DNA from: Arthrobacter psychrolactophilus
GTDB taxonomy: Bacteria > Actinomycetota > Actinomycetes > Actinomycetales > Micrococcaceae
Direction of reading: 5' to 3'
Length of the DNA: 64,000 bases
Assembly: GCF_003219795.1 (NCBI RefSeq)
Contig: NZ_QJVC01000002.1
Coordinates: 407,281-471,280 of the forward strand
Below the pieces are notes generated by a model. It had not been told where the DNA came from. It searched no databases and saw only the letters and a program-made list of their open reading frames with translations. The stretch's first letter is position 1. Each line of letters opens with the position of its first letter. A program made the position numbers and the translations under genes. Below are positions 48,791 through 58,400 of this stretch, piece by piece.

Positions 48791-48985
48791 GTAGAGACAG
48801 CCTAGGACAAAGTGGATTGTGTGAAGGAAGTTGTTCCTGTTCGCATGAAGCCATGAGGTTCAATGACTGAGTGGCCACAACCGAAGGAGATAACCCGTCC
48901 CACTGGCGTTTCCGCTTACGGGTTGAGGACACCGGAATGAGCACCCATAGAAAAGTTCGCAGGGGTTGCCATCCAAGATGAGCAG

Positions 48986-49630
48986 CTACTGCTCCACGTC
49001 GTCGATGTCAGTGGCACCGCTGAAGTTTCGTGCGGCGGCAAAAGAGGCGCCTTCTAGGAAGGCCTTGGCTCGTTCCAGATGCGGAAATCCGGCCATTTGG
49101 GCCCAAAAGGCTGGGCTGTGGTCAGGATGGATCAGGTGCGAGAGCTCATGCAACAGCACATAGTCCACGACCCAATCTGGCATCCCCTGAACATGATGCG
49201 AAATCCGAATCGACTTCCGCGCCGGAGTTGCCGATCCCCAGCGACTATTCTGGTTTGTCACCCAGCGGACTGACTCGGGGGCAGCCTGCGAGCGCAGATA
49301 CCGTGCCGATAACAAAGTGGCACGTTCCATGAGCGCGGCGTCACTGGTGGGTATCCCCCGGCGGCCGCGCTGTTGCTTGGCGCCTTGTTCAAGTTTGGCC
49401 ACCATATGCGGGACCCAATAACTTTCATCTTCCACGCTCAGGCGGGCCGGAACGGCGATGACCGCCCGGCCACTTTCAAAGAACGCCGATAGTCCGCTCT
49501 TGCGGCGATTCGTGCGCCTGACAATGACGGGCTCTCCCGTGCTGAGGGTGTGGGCGGAGATGGAATCGCCCAGTGGCCCGGGAGTTCCTCGCCCAATGGT
49601 TCCAGGACGCGGTGCTTTTGTTGCTGCCAT
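48986..49630 (-). CDS. YgjP-like (DUF45) zinc metallopeptidase
   Basis: A 214-residue protein with the zinc motif LLHELSHLIHPDHSPAFWA, i.e. HExxH followed by the third ligand-rich HxxxH-like turn, and the family's NQNSRWGSATP block. It matches M48-like YgjP peptidases. ATG 49630 is the preferred start; a TTG is possible 15 bp upstream. It is divergent from the E1-like gene. Function in the cell is not known. Confidence 0.88.
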   Translation of the reverse strand: MAATKAPRPGTIGRGTPGPLGDSISAHTLSTGEPVIVRRTNRRKSGLSAFFESGRAVIAVPARLSVEDESYWVPHMVAKLEQGAKQQRGRRGIPTSDAALMERATLLSARYLRSQAAPESVRWVTNQNSRWGSATPARKSIRISHHVQGMPDWVVDYVLLHELSHLIHPDHSPAFWAQMAGFPHLERAKAFLEGASFAAARNFSGATDIDDVEQ

Positions 49631-49785
49631 ACTCTGACGGTACAACGATCCTGAGGCCTGATTCGAATCTGCGCCCCGTCATTGTGGATAACCTGCCCCT
49701 GTGGATAACTTCACGCACGAAATGCGATTTAGTGCCAAGATCAAAGAGGGGCAGATGACTATCGTCTTTAGTTCAGGAGGGTGCC

Positions 49786-50859
49786 ATGAGCATCATCAAT
49801 CCGGGCCTTCGCATGGTGCGCCTGAGTGCCTCCAGTGTCCAGATCGGGCTGGGTCCAGGCGGCATCATTCTCGACGGGCTCCAAGCCGCTGACATCAGCT
49901 TCGTCGATGCACTGCGCCAAGGAATTGCCGATCCGCTCGTGAAGGAGCAGGCCGCTGCCTTAGGGCTCGGTTCTGCCCGCGCCGAGGAGATCTGCTCCAT
50001 GCTGGCCGGGCAGCTCTTCCCTGATGAGGAACTGCATGCGGAGGGTTTCCGGGCCGAGCGGCTGCTTCCCGATCATGTGGCGTTGCTCGGTCTGCATCAG
50101 AAGCCGTGCCGGATCTTCATGAGCCGGCGGGAGCACGCCGTCGTGCATCTTGTCGGTTTGGGGCGCACAGGTGCAGCGCTAGCCGCGACGCTCGTAGGTG
50201 CCGGGGTGGGCACCTTGTTGCTTGAGGATGATCGGCCGGTGGGTCCCAGTGATGTGGGCCCGGGGTCATTCAAGATCAGCGATCTGGGGCTGGCTCGCTC
50301 GCTGGCGGTACGGCGCCGTCTGCTGCGCATCGATCCGCTGGCCAACGCCCATGTGCTGCATACGGGAGGGAACGGTGGTCCTGATCCGCGGTGCCTTGAT
50401 CTTGCCATTGTGACCAGCCACGACACCGTCTCACAGGACACCGCGGCGCGTTTCCTTGCCGTGGAGCGGCCGCATCTCTTTGTGGTCCTCCGAGAACAGG
50501 ATGGGCGGTTGGGACCCTTTGTCATCCCTGGCGAAACCGCGTGCGCCGACTGCGTGGAACGCCATCTCGGGGTGCAGCACGTGGGATGGCAGGAATCCCC
50601 CGAAGCTGGCGCCTCCCCTGCTCGTCATCCTGCCTCGCTGGAGAGTGTTGCCTTGGCGACAACCCTGGCTGGCATGGCGGCAGCTCATGCCTTATTGTTT
50701 CTAGATGCCGTCAATCAACCGGGGAGTTACTCGGCCGTCATGACCTTTCATTCAGGGACTGGCCGGTGGACGCGGCAAGAGTTCGCCCCGCATCCTGACT
50801 GTGGCTGTCAGTGGCAGGATCAGCCGTTGGCGACAATATCCAAGACGTCCTCTCCGTAA
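49786..50859 (+). CDS. Orphan ThiF/E1-like adenylyltransferase-fold protein
   Basis: A 357-residue protein. The N-terminal ~115 residues are variable. A Rossmann E1 core starts with GLGRTG (124-129) and continues to LLLEDDRPVGPSDVG. A zinc knuckle is formed by C253-x2-C256 (CADC) and C339-x-C341 (DCGC). This resembles ThiF/MoeB and the leader-binding E1-like proteins of azole-modified peptides. No ubiquitin-like, cyclodehydratase or precursor-peptide gene is adjacent. GGAGGG precedes the ATG. Its 3' end overlaps the uvrD2 end by 40 bp. Confidence 0.75.
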   Translation: MSIINPGLRMVRLSASSVQIGLGPGGIILDGLQAADISFVDALRQGIADPLVKEQAAALGLGSARAEEICSMLAGQLFPDEELHAEGFRAERLLPDHVALLGLHQKPCRIFMSRREHAVVHLVGLGRTGAALAATLVGAGVGTLLLEDDRPVGPSDVGPGSFKISDLGLARSLAVRRRLLRIDPLANAHVLHTGGNGGPDPRCLDLAIVTSHDTVSQDTAARFLAVERPHLFVVLREQDGRLGPFVIPGETACADCVERHLGVQHVGWQESPEAGASPARHPASLESVALATTLAGMAAAHALLFLDAVNQPGSYSAVMTFHSGTGRWTRQEFAPHPDCGCQWQDQPLATISKTSSP

Positions 50860-52967
50860 CGCTCCAGCTTCGAGGGACCAACCCCGGGCAGGGCCGCTAG
50901 TGCGTCGAGGTCCTGCGGTGCGGCCTCGGCGATAGCCATCAAGGTGGCATCGGTGAACACCACGAAAGCCGGAACGTTGGCGCTTGTGGCCTCACCCAAT
51001 CGCCATTCCCGCAGTTCCTCAAAGACGGCCTCGTCGTAGCCGGGCGGGCAGTCGGCGCAACGGCCAGTCTTGCGTTCGGCTCCTGTGCTCAAGATCTTCC
51101 CACAGACTCGGCACACGGAGGGTCCCACAGCCTTACGGGACTTCTTGGTTCCGGGCAGGCGGGCCGACGCCGGGGCGCTGGCCGAGGTGTTGGGGCGCAA
51201 GCCATCGAGGAACCTCGAGGGCCTACGGTTGGCGCGCCCTCCGGGGGTACGTGCCGTGGACCAGGAGAAGTTCAAGAATTCCCTGGCACGCGTGATACCC
51301 ACATAGAGCAGGCGGCGTTCCTCATCGACGGTCTCAGGGGTGTCCGCGAAGGAGATCGGCATGAGTCCCTCGCTCAACCCCACGAGGAAGACGGCATCCC
51401 ATTCCAGGCCCTTGGCCGAGTGCAAAGAGGCCAGCGTAACACCCTGCACCGTGGGTGCATGCTGGGCTGTTGCGCGGTCCTGGAGCTCGGCAACAAAGTC
51501 AATGAGCGTAAAGGTGTGCTCCGGTGTGCTGCGGGAAACCACGAGTTCATCAGCCAGGGCAACAATGGCCGAGAGCGATTCCCACCGCTCGCGGACGGCA
51601 CCGCCGGTCTTGGGTGCTTCTTCCTGGTAGCCCAGGTTGTGCAGCACATCGCGGACCAACTGACCCAGGGCTTCGTCCTCGGCTGCACGGGAGGCTGCCC
51701 GGAGCTGCAGCATGGCGTCGCGGACTTCCTTGCGCGCAAAGAAGCGCTCCCCGCCACGCAGTTGATACCCAACATTGGCTGCCGTCAGTGCCTGCTCGTA
51801 GGCTTCGGACTGCCCATTGGTCCTAAAGAGCACGGCTATTTCGCTGGCCTGGGTGCCGTTGGCCATCAATGCCTTGATGCGTGAGGCCACGGCTGCTGCC
51901 TCGGCCTCGTCGTCGCTGCATTCTAAGAACTCGGAGGCCGGACCGTTGGGGCGTTGGGCGATGAGTTCTAGGGGTTTGGACCAGAGCGCATCAGCGCTGA
52001 GTCCCCCGCTTCGCCGGTTACCCAACAGGGAGTTCGCCAAGCCCACAACCTGCGGGGTGGAGCGGTAGTCGCGCACGAGCTTGACCACATTAGCCTCGGG
52101 ATAGCGCTTGGGGAAGTCGAGCAAATGCCGTGGCGTTGCACCCGTAAAGGAGTAAATGGTCTGACTTGCATCGCCCACGACGCACAACTCATCCCGCCCG
52201 CCCAGCCACAAATCAAGCATGCGCTGCTGGAGCGGGGACACATCCTGATACTCATCAACCACAAAGTGCCGGTACTGATCTCTCACGGTCGCGGCAACGC
52301 GCGGATCTTCCTGCAAAATACCGACGGTGATGAGCAGGACGTCCTCAAAGTCAATGAGGTTTCGATCGGCTTTGACGTCTTCGTAGGCCTGGAACAAGCG
52401 GCCCACGGCGACCTTGTCGAGACCTCCGGGTTCGCCACGGTCCTCGGCCTTGAGCAGGTACGTTTCCGGCGTCAGCATCGACACCTTGGCCCATTCAATT
52501 TCGGCGGCAAGGTCGCGGACGGCGGCCCGGTCGGTGGGTAGGCGCAGGCGACGTGCAGCCTCGGCAATGATTTGTGCCTTGTAGTCGAGCAGCCCAGGCA
52601 GCTGACCTCCGACGGCGTGCGGCCAAAAGTACTGCAGTTGACGCAGGGCGGCTGCGTGGAACGTCCGGGCCTGCACGGTACCAACGCCCAGATCACGCAA
52701 GCGGGTCCGCATCTCAGCTGCCGCCCGGGCGGTGAAGGTCACGGCCAGCAGCCGGTTGGGGTTGTAAACACCTGTGTGCACACCGTAGGCAATGCGGTGC
52801 GTGATGGCACGGGTTTTGCCCGTACCGGCTCCGGCCAAAACGCAGAGCGGACCATTCAGGGTGGTTGCTACGGCACGTTGTTCATCATCCAGACCTGCCA
52901 GGATGCGCTCCTCCGCGGTGCGTTCATCCATCACCGGCAGGCCCGACTGTTGTGGATCGAAACTCAT
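50820..52967 (-). CDS. uvrD2: ATP-dependent DNA helicase UvrD2
   Basis: A 715-residue SF1A helicase. Walker A is GAGTGKT (46-52), with DEYQDVSPLQQ (motif II) and VTRAREFL (motif VI region). After the motor comes a four-Cys zinc element (CRVCGK...CADC) and a C-terminal HRDC domain (~635-712). This is the UvrD2 type described in mycobacteria, a 3'-5' helicase in repair. The last 40 bp overlap the E1-like gene on the other strand. It overlaps nudC by 4 bp. Confidence 0.93.
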   Translation of the reverse strand: MSFDPQQSGLPVMDERTAEERILAGLDDEQRAVATTLNGPLCVLAGAGTGKTRAITHRIAYGVHTGVYNPNRLLAVTFTARAAAEMRTRLRDLGVGTVQARTFHAAALRQLQYFWPHAVGGQLPGLLDYKAQIIAEAARRLRLPTDRAAVRDLAAEIEWAKVSMLTPETYLLKAEDRGEPGGLDKVAVGRLFQAYEDVKADRNLIDFEDVLLITVGILQEDPRVAATVRDQYRHFVVDEYQDVSPLQQRMLDLWLGGRDELCVVGDASQTIYSFTGATPRHLLDFPKRYPEANVVKLVRDYRSTPQVVGLANSLLGNRRSGGLSADALWSKPLELIAQRPNGPASEFLECSDDEAEAAAVASRIKALMANGTQASEIAVLFRTNGQSEAYEQALTAANVGYQLRGGERFFARKEVRDAMLQLRAASRAAEDEALGQLVRDVLHNLGYQEEAPKTGGAVRERWESLSAIVALADELVVSRSTPEHTFTLIDFVAELQDRATAQHAPTVQGVTLASLHSAKGLEWDAVFLVGLSEGLMPISFADTPETVDEERRLLYVGITRAREFLNFSWSTARTPGGRANRRPSRFLDGLRPNTSASAPASARLPGTKKSRKAVGPSVCRVCGKILSTGAERKTGRCADCPPGYDEAVFEELREWRLGEATSANVPAFVVFTDATLMAIAEAAPQDLDALAALPGVGPSKLERYGEDVLDIVANG

Positions 52968-53938
52968 GCCGTCGCGCCAGAGGCAATCAACTCGGCGGCA
53001 TCGGAATCGTCGGCTTCCACGATGCGTCCGCCGTACCAGCGTTCCACGAGTTCACGGGCGATCGAGAGGCGGCCAGGAATGCTGGCACGGCCGCTGAGGA
53101 CCTCGGCCTGCAGCTCTTCCCGGCTGAACCAGCGGGTAGCTCGCACCTCGACCCTGTCCGGTGTAGACACGGATGAGGAGGTGTATCCCATGTAGCCAAG
53201 CATCAAGGAGCGAGGGAAAGGCCAGGCTTGTGAGTCGACATAGCTCAGCGATTCGAGCACGACACCGACCTCTTCGGCAATTTCACGCACGGCGGCACGC
53301 TCACCGCTCTCCCCTGCCTCAACAAAGCCCGCAACGGTGGAGTACTTATTTTCGGGCCACGCAAAGTTATTGGCCAACAAGATCTTGTCATCCGGGCCCA
53401 CGATGGCCACAATAACGGCCGGATCGGTGCGCGGAAAATGCTCCGAGCCGTCCTTCGGGCAGCGGCGCATCCAGCCCGAGCTCAGCGATTCGGTGAGGGT
53501 GCCACAGCGCGGGCAGAAGGTGTGCGTGGCGTGCCAGTTCGCGACGGCTTGCGCCTCGATGAAGATTTCAACATCGCCAGCGCTCAAGGAACTCGCCACG
53601 TCCCGGTACCCGGAAAATTCGGCGTCTGCCGGCACCCAGGCGAGGTCGCCGGCGTCGTAAGGGAGAACTTGCAGGAGCACATCGGTGCCGGACGGCAACC
53701 CGTGCCCTTCAAGGGTCTTGGCTAGGTACACAGAAATGGTGCCCGCCGGGGGCACAGCGGGAAGCGTTGCGGGGTCGAAATATCCCAGCGCGCCACCGCT
53801 CATGAGGGCCTTGCCGCGGTGGAAGATCACAACGCGACGGGCACTCGATTCCAGCATCGTCTCCAGATACCCCAGTTCGCTGCGTTGTTCGCACTGGCGA
53901 TCGAGCAAGGTTTCGGGGGACGGGCTGAGAATGGTCAT
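52964..53938 (-). CDS. nudC: NAD(+) diphosphatase (Nudix)
   Basis: A 324-residue NudC with a zinc ribbon CPRCGTLTE...CPKDG and the Nudix box GFVEAGESGERAAVREIAEEVGV, followed by SQAWPFPRSLMLGY, the SQPWPFPxS-like motif of NADH pyrophosphatases. It hydrolyses NAD(H) and can remove NAD caps from RNA. The stop/start overlap with uvrD2 (ATGA) shows one operon, as in mycobacteria. Confidence 0.95.
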   Translation of the reverse strand: MTILSPSPETLLDRQCEQRSELGYLETMLESSARRVVIFHRGKALMSGGALGYFDPATLPAVPPAGTISVYLAKTLEGHGLPSGTDVLLQVLPYDAGDLAWVPADAEFSGYRDVASSLSAGDVEIFIEAQAVANWHATHTFCPRCGTLTESLSSGWMRRCPKDGSEHFPRTDPAVIVAIVGPDDKILLANNFAWPENKYSTVAGFVEAGESGERAAVREIAEEVGVVLESLSYVDSQAWPFPRSLMLGYMGYTSSSVSTPDRVEVRATRWFSREELQAEVLSGRASIPGRLSIARELVERWYGGRIVEADDSDAAELIASGATA

Positions 53939-54125
53939 GTTTCTACCGTACGCATCGGGGAGCGATTTTTACATTCCAGCGGCCGTGATTGTGGACAACT
54001 TCCGCCGCCGGCGCACACGCGCGGGGAGGCGTTGCGCTAGATCCGGGCCAAGGAGTTCTTGCGACTCGCCGCCCCAGCGGCACGGGGTTAAGGCATTGGC
54101 GTTCTACGGTGGAGGGGTGAGAAGA

Positions 54126-55388
54126 ATGACTGCAATCGAATTGGCCGCGATCGCCAGCGCCGCCGTGCCCGGACTTAATGTCACAGCGTTCGGGCCGGAG
54201 CCTGATGACACGGCTGATTTCTGCTCGGCGATGCTTGTTGACGCCGAAAATCGCCGCTGGCGAGTACGCTCACCGCGGCACCCCGAAGCCAGCACCCGAC
54301 TCGAGACCGAGCGCCAAGTTCTGCGAGCCTTCTCTCCCGCGATCCGGGCCGAATTGCCCTTCCTTCTGCCGTCCGTCGCCGGAACCGTGCGTCAGGGTGA
54401 GCTGATCACTTTTGTATACTCACACATCGCCGGCCAGGCCGAAACCGTGGAGCGGCTTGCCTCAGGCACCGCTGCGCTCGCGCTGGAGATTGGCGCCGCG
54501 ATTGCCGCAATTCATGATTTGCCGCAGGAACTCGTCACGAATTCTGATCTGCCCAGCTACACGGCGAACGAATTCCGACAGCGTAAGCTCAATGAGCTTG
54601 ATCAGTCGGCCACCACGGGCAAGATTCCCCCGTCGTTGTTGCGTCGCTGGGAACACGCCATGGAGGATGTGACGCTTTGGCGTTTCAACCCCTGCGTGGT
54701 GCATGGCGATCTCCACGAGGACAACATCTTGTTGGAGAAGGACAAGGTCACGGCCGTTATTGGCTGGACCGATCTGCGCATTGGCGACCCTGCCGATGAT
54801 TTTGCCTGGCTGGTGGCCGTCAACGACGCCAATTTTGTTGACACGGTCATGCAGGCCTATGCCGCGGCCCGCCACGAAACCCCGGACCCCCATCTGCTCC
54901 GCCGCGCCGCCCTGAGCGCCGAGTTTGCGCTGGCTCAGTGGCTCGTCAAGGGTTACGCCGCCGATAGCGCCCGTATGGTGGAGGACGCCGAGTCCATGCT
55001 CAAGACCCTCGAGGCCGATATCGCCGAGCATGGCGGTCAGCCCATCAGCGTGGAGCCCACCGTGGTTCCGCCCGCACCCGCCAAGGCCCCCGACACTACT
55101 CCCTCCACCCCCGCAGCGGTGCCATCCGCGGTTTCTGTCAGCCCGGTGCCGGATGCAACGGACGCTATCACGATCGTTCCGGAGGCCGTCAAGGCACTCG
55201 AAGCGGACGACGCCGAGGCCACCGACGCTGTCAGCGTCGAGGACAGCGCCACAGACTCTGCGGACGACGCGAGCGATTCCGACGACGCTGCAACCGAGGA
55301 CGCCACCGAGGAGCCGTCAAGCGATACGCCTGCCGCCAACGAACTCGACACAACAGCGCTCAAGGTCATCCCTTTCAAAAAGGACTGA
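54126..55388 (+). CDS. Phosphotransferase-like (APH fold) protein with acidic tail
   Basis: A 420-residue protein with an aminoglycoside/macrolide-kinase fold. The catalytic loop VVHGDLHEDNILL has D195 and N200. The metal-binding DW motif reads V-I-G213-W-T-D216, so the usual Asp is Gly. After ~330 residues there is a Pro/Ala linker and a strongly acidic low-complexity tail ending in KVIPFKKD. GGAGGGG precedes ATG 54126; GTG 54117 is possible. Genes like this next to adnAB are common in actinobacteria; a resistance role should not be assumed. Confidence 0.8.
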   Translation: MTAIELAAIASAAVPGLNVTAFGPEPDDTADFCSAMLVDAENRRWRVRSPRHPEASTRLETERQVLRAFSPAIRAELPFLLPSVAGTVRQGELITFVYSHIAGQAETVERLASGTAALALEIGAAIAAIHDLPQELVTNSDLPSYTANEFRQRKLNELDQSATTGKIPPSLLRRWEHAMEDVTLWRFNPCVVHGDLHEDNILLEKDKVTAVIGWTDLRIGDPADDFAWLVAVNDANFVDTVMQAYAAARHETPDPHLLRRAALSAEFALAQWLVKGYAADSARMVEDAESMLKTLEADIAEHGGQPISVEPTVVPPAPAKAPDTTPSTPAAVPSAVSVSPVPDATDAITIVPEAVKALEADDAEATDAVSVEDSATDSADDASDSDDAATEDATEEPSSDTPAANELDTTALKVIPFKKD

Positions 55389-55412
55389 TCCCCCGCGGTC
55401 CTCCCTCACGAG

Positions 55413-58400
55413 CTACGCTGTGTAGGCATTCCGCACGATCGCCTCGAGTTCCTCCTGCCCGGCGAGATCCACGGGCCGGATCAACTTGTCCTGCCCCACG
55501 TAGTAAAACGCTGCACGCACCTGATCCAGCGGCACGCCCTTCAAGCGTGACCAGGCCAAGCGGTACACGGCCAGCTGCACGCCGCGTACGGCCAGCTGCG
55601 CCTTGCTGGGTACCTTGCCGGTCTTCCAGTCGATCAGATCCCACACACCATCGGGGTCGCGGAACACCGCGTCGATACGGCCACGCACAACCACCTCGGC
55701 CACGCGGGTTTCAATGGGTACCTCAAGATCGGCGGGGATTCTCGCGGCCCAATCGGAGTTTTTAAAGGTCTCCTGCATATCGGCCAGGCCATACGCCTCG
55801 TCGACATAAGCGTCGGCACCCGGCTCTTCGTCAAAGTCGAGCTGTCCGGTGGTGGCAAAGAACTCTTCGATCCAGGCGTGGAACGCCGTTCCCTTACGAG
55901 CCGCCATACCCGGCTTCGTGGGCACGGGTCGGCGCATGGCACGCGTAACCTTATCGGGGTCCTCGCCCAAGGCCACGAGCCGTGAGGCGGAAATATGCGG
56001 GGGCAGTTCCACCCTCAGCTGTTCCGTTTCGATCTTGTCTTGGGCCAACAGGACCGAGGCTTCCGTACCCCAGCGAGGATTCTGGGCCAGGAATTCCGCA
56101 GTCCCTGCGGAGATTTCCTGTTCTTGGAACTCAGCAACCGAGGCGAGGACGGCGGCCGCGGAACGTTCGGAGTTCTCCCGGCGTCCGATCCGCTGCGCCA
56201 CACCGGCACGGCCTGCAATCTCTGGCCCGTTGAGTGGATCGTAGGGCCAGGGTGCGCTTTCGGCACCCGCGCTGATGGGGTTGACCGCGTCTTCTTCCGG
56301 ATCTTCTCGCCACAGTCCCAGGGCCGCCGTCTGGTGTGCACCCTCGGTCAGCGGGAGCAACTCGTCGAGGAAAGGCGATGGTTCCAGTGGCTTCTTTCCG
56401 CTTCCCCACACCGTCGTAGAGCACATGAGATAGTCGCGGGCTCGAGTGAAGGCGACATAGGCCAGGCGTCGTTCCTCTTCTTCGGCATGCAGCAAAACAT
56501 CGTCGGCGAAGAGCTTCTCGTTATCCATCAATGACTTGAGATCCGGCACGTTCATATCCCACTCGGGCAGATCATCGCGATCCCCGCGCAGGGGCCACGG
56601 CAGCGATTTAGCACCCGTGCTCCACCGGTCCGCGCGGGCGCTGGGGAACGCTCCGGCATTCATGCCCGGCACAAAGACCACATCCCATTCAAGCCCCTTC
56701 GAGGCGTGCACGGTCAGCAGGGCAACAGCGTCGGGGTTGCTTTCCACCGGCGACATCTCCAGCCCGCCCTCCTCGGATTCCGCAGTTTCCAGCCACGCGA
56801 GAAAAGCATCCAGATCTACGCGCTGAGCGGCCTGCATAAACGTTGCGGCGGCATCGGCAAAGGCGTCCAGATGACGCCTGGCATGGTGAATGCTGGAGCC
56901 GGGTTTGGCGGCCAACTCAATGTCCAGGAGCATGGTCTTCTCCACGACGCCGAGCAGGTTCGCCAGGTCCTCGCCCACAAAGGTCCGCAGCACGCGCAGC
57001 TCATCGCGCAGCGCCAGGAGCCGGGTGCGGGCGACATCGCTCAGCGGTCGGCAGCCCTCGGGCCAATAGTCGGGGCTCAGATAATCCAGCGCCTCGATCA
57101 GCGAGGAGGCATCGACCAGATCGGCTGTCACAACGGGGGCATCGGGCGTCTCCTGCGGCGACTCTCCACCCTCTGCATGCAGCGCGGCGGCATCAAAGCC
57201 CACCCGATGTTTCGCAGCCCAGCTGCGACGGCGTGCCAAGTGCCGGGCCCAATCGGCAAAGGCCATCAAATCCGCCGGCCCAATCCGCCACCGTGCCCCC
57301 GTGAGCAGACGCATCAGGGCATCCGAACGCCCGGGATCGGCAATTACCCGCAGCGTTGCCACGAGATCAACGATTTCCGGGGTTCCGAGCAGCCCGCTCA
57401 GCCCGACAATTTCATAGGGAATACCCCGCGCCTCAAAGACAGATTGCAGCTTTGAAAACTGCGCACGACGGCGGCACAAGACAGCCAGCGTCATGGCACC
57501 TTGGGCTCCGGTACGGTGAGTGAAGTCGCCTTTGCGGTCGAGAATTTCGGCGGCGATGGCCTCGGCTTCATCGAGTTCGGTCTCGTAACGGGCCAGCACC
57601 ACCTCCCCGTCCGGTGCATGGGGCTTCTCGCGCAACGGCGAGACGACCACCCGGGGACCGGCGGCCGCCCGCTCGGACTCGGTGAGCCCGGCGGCGAGCC
57701 TGGCATTGGCCTTGCGCGTTTGTGCGGCCGTCAGCTCGGCCGACATGACGTTGGCAGCGGCCAGAATATGTGCGGAGTTGCGCCACGCAATGGTGAGTTC
57801 GGCAGTTCCGGCATAGGCGCCGTCGTGCTTGAGAAAGATCTCGGGGAAGCGGAAGAGCTGACCGGCCGAGGCGCCACGGAAACCATAGATGGACTGGTGC
57901 GGATCGCCTACAGCCGTGACCGGGTGACCGGCGCCGAAGAGCTCGGCGAAGAGCTGCAGCTGGGCGTGCGAGGTGTCCTGGAATTCATCCAGCAACACCA
58001 CCTTGAAGCGTTGGCGTTCCATCTCGGCAGCATGCGGAACATCGCGCGCAATTCGGGCAGCCAGGGCCACCAGGTCTCCGTAGTCGAGGACGTTGCGGCG
58101 GCGCTTGGCCTCGGCATACTTCTGCACCAGGGCGGCCACGGAGGCACGCGTTCGCAGAACGTCCAGCTGTTTGGTGACGGCTGCCGTCCGCGGCTTCACG
58201 GTCTCGGCGATATAAGGCAGGGCCTCAAAACTTGCCAGATACTCTTCGATCGTGGCGATGACCTGCTCGGGTTCTTGCAGGTGTTCGGCGCACTCCCCTG
58301 CCAGGTCCATGACGGATTGAATCAGCGTGGACTTGGCCGCCGTGAAGTGCTCGTGAGCGCCATCGTGGGCTTCCACCACGTGGCTGGCCAGCTGCCAGGC

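Noticed and set aside
53685-54125. Longer N-terminus for the phosphotransferase-like protein
   Set aside because: It would overlap nudC on the other strand, has no ribosome binding site and no conserved sequence; GGAGGGG supports ATG 54126.
54126-55388. Antibiotic resistance kinase
   Set aside because: The fold fits, but the metal-binding Asp is changed and the tail and location are not those of known resistance enzymes.
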